Shown here piece after piece: positions 6,658 to 8,442 of a DNA stretch of 8,442 nt. Position 1 is the stretch's first letter; the number at the start of each line of letters is the position of its first letter. A program made the position numbers and the translations under genes. Source of the DNA: Porphyromonadaceae bacterium UBA7087 (lineage in GTDB: Bacteria; Bacteroidota; Bacteroidia; Bacteroidales; Muribaculaceae); NCBI GenBank assembly GCA_002493515.1, contig DKYZ01000091.1, positions 1 to 8,442 of the forward strand, in the 5' to 3' direction. Below the pieces are notes generated by a model. That model did not search any database and was not told where the DNA came from. It saw nothing but the letters and a program-made list of their open reading frames with translations.

Positions 6658-6705
6658 ATGGACAAGAGAAAGTATAAAAACAATCAAAATGTGAAAAAAG
6701 ATTAA
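6658..6705 (+). CDS. Possible mini-ORF upstream of sigma factor B
   Basis: ATG 6658 opens a 15-codon frame, MDKRKYKNNQNVKKD, ending in TAA. AAAGGA sits five bases before the start, a better Shine-Dalgarno match than most real genes here have. The peptide is basic and Asn/Lys-rich, which is also what random AT-rich DNA would give. It could be a leader peptide, but support is weak. Confidence 0.15.
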   Translation: MDKRKYKNNQNVKKD

Positions 6706-6801
6706 AAAAAGCGATATCCCAACGATAGATTTTCCTCCGACATTGTTATAAAATTGAAAGAGGATAAAAATTATCCTCTCACCACTAAACACTATACGAC
6801 T

Positions 6802-7308
6802 ATGGCAGACTCCTCAACATTCAAAAAACGCCTGGTGGGCCTTCAGAGCAACCTGCTCAACTTCGCCTATCAGCTTACCACGAACCGCGAAGCGGCTCAG
6901 GATCTCGTGCAGGACACCACCCTCAAGGTGCTTGACAACGAATCCAAATACGTAGACAACGTCAACTTCAAGGGATGGGTCTTCACTATCATGCGCAACA
7001 TCTTCATCAACAATTACCGCCGCCAGGTGAGAAGCGCGACAGTGATTGACACGACTGAAGACCTCTATCACCTGAACCTCTCGCAGGAGTCAGGCCTTAC
7101 CTCTCCCGAGGGAAGTTTCGCCACCAAGGAGATTTCCAAAGCCATCAGCAACTTCACCGACGAGTATAAGGTGCCTTTCTCGATGTATATCTCAGGATAT
7201 AAATACAGCGAAATTGCCGAAAAGATGGGATTGCCGCTGGGAACAGTGAAAAGCCGCATCTTCTTCGCCCGCAAGCGTCTCCAGAACCTGCTCAAGGACT
7301 ACCGTTGA
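6802..7308 (+). CDS. ECF-type RNA polymerase sigma factor (copy B)
   Basis: A 168-residue ECF sigma factor, same length as copy A and alignable end to end without gaps. Region 2 (about 13-75) contains AQDLVQDTTLKVL and FKGWVFTIMRNIFINNYRR; region 4 (about 110-165) contains YKYSEIAEKMGLPLGTVKSR. The linker at 80-98 (TVIDT-x-EDLYHLNLSQ) is nearly identical to that in copy A, which is unusual because ECF linkers normally vary. ATG 6802 is chosen over an in-frame TTG at 6754, because only ATG 6802 matches the paralog's start and the added residues look like noise. No anti-sigma gene adjoins it. It stands alone on the plus strand, divergent from the ftsB-like operon and convergent with trmD. From memory it resembles a sigma factor conserved across Bacteroidales more closely than copy A does. 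Confidence 0.93.
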   Translation: MADSSTFKKRLVGLQSNLLNFAYQLTTNREAAQDLVQDTTLKVLDNESKYVDNVNFKGWVFTIMRNIFINNYRRQVRSATVIDTTEDLYHLNLSQESGLTSPEGSFATKEISKAISNFTDEYKVPFSMYISGYKYSEIAEKMGLPLGTVKSRIFFARKRLQNLLKDYR

Positions 7309-7361
7309 CGGCTTCCCTTTCTGCCATAGACAGCCGCACAGACCTACATGCCGCTATGCGG

Positions 7362-7381
7362 GACCGAATCAGACCGAATCA
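7362..7381. repeat. Perfect 10-bp tandem duplication
   Basis: GACCGAATCA occurs twice in immediate succession (7362-7371, 7372-7381) between the sigma factor B stop and its terminator. It resembles the other small tandem duplications between genes in this window. No function is apparent. Confidence 0.85.
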
Positions 7382-7437
7382 AAGAGAAGATAAGTAGGAT
7401 AATTTATAGATAAATATAACCAGGTCCAAGTGCGAAC

Positions 7438-7471
7438 ACGGATGTCACCCTGCCGGGAGACATCCGTTTTT
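7438..7471 (+). terminator. Strong intrinsic terminator after sigma factor B
   Basis: ACGGATGTC (7438-7446) pairs with GACATCCGT (7459-7467). An inner CCC/GGG pairing (7448-7450, 7455-7457) extends the stem past one A/A mismatch. Five T residues (7467-7471) follow at the stem end on the plus strand. It ends the sigma factor B transcript about 130 bases past its stop and protects trmD from antisense read-through. It is not a terminator on the minus strand, so how trmD transcription ends is unclear. Confidence 0.85.
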
Positions 7472-7531
7472 CGTATCAGAGCCATCAGGGGGCGCCTGCT
7501 CCGCGCCACTGCAGCTGAGGCATTCTGCTTC

Positions 7532-8206
7532 CTAATCGAGAAGGTCGGGGCGCAGGCGGCGGGTCCTCTCAAGCGCCTGCTCATGACGCCATTCGGAAAT
7601 CCTGGCCTCATGGCCTGACAAAAGGATTTCCGGCACTGTCCAGCCGTTGTAATCCGCCGGACGTGTATAGACAGGGGGAGCAAGCAGATTGTCCTGGAAA
7701 GAGTCGGAAAGGGCGCTCTGCTCGTCGCCTATCGCCCCGGGTATGAGCCTCACGACGGCATCGGCTATGACCGCGGCCGGCAGCTCACCCCCCGTAAGCA
7801 CATAGTCGCCGATGGATATCTCCATCGTCACAAGGTGTTCCCGGATGCGGTAATCGACCCCCTTGTAGTGGCCGCACAATATTATGATATTCTCCATCAT
7901 CGACAGCCTGTTGGCCAGAGGCTGTGTCAACGTCTGCCCGTCGGGGGAGGTGAATATCACCTCGTCATATCTCCGCTGCGACTTGAGCTCGGAAATGCAC
8001 GCGTCGACCGGCTGCACCTTCATCACCATGCCGGCCTCTCCGCCGAAGGGATAATCGTCTACCTTCCTGTGACGGTCTGTGGTATAGTCACGCAGATTGT
8101 GCACAACAATCTCTGCAAGCCCCTTGTCCTGGGCACGCTTCAGTATCGAGCACCCGAGCGGAGACTCGAGCATTTCAGGGAGCACGGTCAGAATATCGAT
8201 TCTCAT
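7532..8206 (-). CDS. trmD: tRNA (guanine-37-N1)-methyltransferase
   Basis: A 224-residue cytoplasmic SPOUT methyltransferase that uses S-adenosylmethionine to make m1G37 next to the anticodon, which prevents +1 frameshifting. Recognised motifs are DILTVLPEML (4-13), YPFGGEAGMVMK (52-63), LCGHYKGVDYRI (110-121), the trefoil-knot core EISIGDYVLTGGELPA (129-144) and SDSFQDNLLAPPVYTRP (167-183). The last contains Asp168, matching the catalytic Asp169 of the E. coli enzyme; Arg153 matches its Arg154. The C-terminal domain ends at the usual point after SGHEARISEWRHEQALERT. Length is at the short end of the family. It starts at ATG 8206. It does not sit in the rpsP-rimM-trmD-rplS operon of many other bacteria: the upstream gene is cut off by a terminator and the downstream gene is convergent. 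Confidence 0.97.
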   Translation of the reverse strand: MRIDILTVLPEMLESPLGCSILKRAQDKGLAEIVVHNLRDYTTDRHRKVDDYPFGGEAGMVMKVQPVDACISELKSQRRYDEVIFTSPDGQTLTQPLANRLSMMENIIILCGHYKGVDYRIREHLVTMEISIGDYVLTGGELPAAVIADAVVRLIPGAIGDEQSALSDSFQDNLLAPPVYTRPADYNGWTVPEILLSGHEARISEWRHEQALERTRRLRPDLLD

Positions 8207-8231
8207 GATAAAAAAGAATTGTTTCGGATTG

Positions 8232-8239
8232 CAAAATTA
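8232..8239 (-). promoter_or_regulatory. Putative -7 promoter element of trmD
   Basis: TAATTTTG on the minus strand matches TAnnTTTG exactly and sits 25 bases before ATG 8206, so the leader would be only about 20 nt. It shares the extended form TTAATTTTGCA with the element before the ftsB-like operon. The -33 region falls inside the upstream gene's terminator stem and shows no TTG. Confidence 0.45.
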
Positions 8240-8240
8240 A

Positions 8241-8283
8241 ATAAAAAAACGGAAACCCCGACGACCTGCGCCGCCGGGGTTTC
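8241..8283 (-). terminator. Intrinsic terminator of the gene entering from the right edge
   Basis: GAAACCCCG (8252-8260) and CGGGGTTTC (8275-8283) form a perfect 9-bp stem, extendable inward by part of the GC-rich loop. On the minus strand the stem is followed after one base by a run of seven T (complement of 8243-8249). It lies 33 bases beyond the stop codon of the right-edge gene and directly abuts the trmD promoter element. Confidence 0.85.
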
Positions 8284-8315
8284 TATCATAATAACAGATG
8301 AATGCAAACCGGAAA

Positions 8316-8442
8316 TCAGTCGATCTCCTCGTCAGCCTCGTAACCGCCCATCTCGCGGATGGCGTTCTTGAGCATGACATACTGCTGGAAGAGGTGGTTT
8401 ACAGGCACCTCGTCTTTCGTATAGTCGTGCATCGGGCTCTTG
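8316..8442 (-). CDS. 3' end of an unidentified gene, truncated by the window edge
   Basis: The reverse complement reads open from the right edge to a TGA at 8316-8318, giving the last 41 residues of a protein. It begins KSPMHDYTKDEVPVNHLFQQ, continues through YVMLKNAIREMGG and ends YEADEEID. The segment looks like a soluble, acidic C-terminus with one amphipathic helix (about HLFQQYVMLKNAIREM). A terminator directly follows, and codon use resembles the neighbours, so it is a real gene end. I do not recognise the family, and the start is outside the window. Confidence 0.7.
   Translation of the reverse strand, partial: KSPMHDYTKDEVPVNHLFQQYVMLKNAIREMGGYEADEEID

Larger units (their letters stand above)
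6441..6801. other. Divergent intergenic region between the ftsB-like operon and sigma factor B
   Basis: About 360 bases without a convincing gene. From left to right it holds the leader and -7 element of the minus-strand operon (6513-6520) overlapping the palindrome TTGCGCAA (6508-6515), a perfect 10-bp hairpin (6600-6622), a 15-codon mini-ORF (6658-6705), and an AT-rich stretch before the sigma factor start. The best plus-strand -7 match is TAAAATTG (6749-6756, one mismatch), without a -33 partner, so the promoter of sigma factor B remains unidentified. Confidence 0.6.

Noticed and set aside
6754..6801. TTG start extending sigma factor B by 16 residues
   Set aside because: The added residues are not matched in copy A, and ATG 6802 gives an end-to-end alignment of equal length.
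7491..7507. GGCGC/GCGCC hairpin downstream of trmD as its terminator
   Set aside because: No T tract follows on the minus strand, and the stem is only 5 bp.
7835..8371. 178-codon plus-strand open frame
   Set aside because: Antisense to trmD and running through a terminator into the right-edge gene; no protein-like features.

Overview
The window looks like ordinary chromosomal DNA of a Bacteroidota bacterium, most likely order Bacteroidales and perhaps near Muribaculaceae. The grounds are promoter elements of the Bacteroidota type (TAnnTTTG at -7, TTTG at -33), mostly absent Shine-Dalgarno sequences, and gene content: a two-repeat PepSY-like secreted protein, 168-residue ECF sigma factors without anti-sigma genes, and a coaX / outer-membrane protein / lptC / CNNM-CBS cluster. 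The family placement is inference. No tRNA, rRNA, CRISPR array, transposase, integrase or phage gene was seen.

Layout. Positions 1-230 hold no gene, only the terminator of the next gene. On the minus strand, 231-668 encodes a small exported PepSY-like protein and 861-1367 an ECF sigma factor (copy A) with its own promoter and a strong terminator. From 6419 down to 1497 six minus-strand genes form a probable envelope operon: a FtsB/DivIC-type division protein, a four-helix membrane protein, type III pantothenate kinase (coaX), a beta-barrel outer-membrane protein, LptC, and a CNNM/CBS membrane protein. Two junctions are 4-base or near-zero overlaps, and two of the short gaps are filled by small tandem repeats. 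An AT-rich divergent region (6441-6801) follows, then a second ECF sigma factor (copy B, plus strand, 6802-7308) with a good terminator. Convergent to it is trmD (7532-8206, minus). The 3' end of one more minus-strand gene enters from the right edge and ends in a strong terminator that overlaps the trmD promoter region.

How the genes fit together. The central operon combines septum assembly, CoA synthesis, outer-membrane protein and lipopolysaccharide export, so co-expression would tie envelope growth to division. The two sigma factors are paralogs of identical length (168 aa, about 66% identical by hand count, no gaps). They flank the operon in inverted orientation, and neither has an adjacent anti-sigma gene. 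Whether they control the operon or the PepSY gene cannot be told from sequence alone.

I found no clearly new multi-gene system. The points most worth a second look are the inverted sigma pair with its unusually conserved inter-domain linker, the short tandem repeats between genes, a perfect 10-bp hairpin of unknown role upstream of sigma B, and a shared extended -7 motif.
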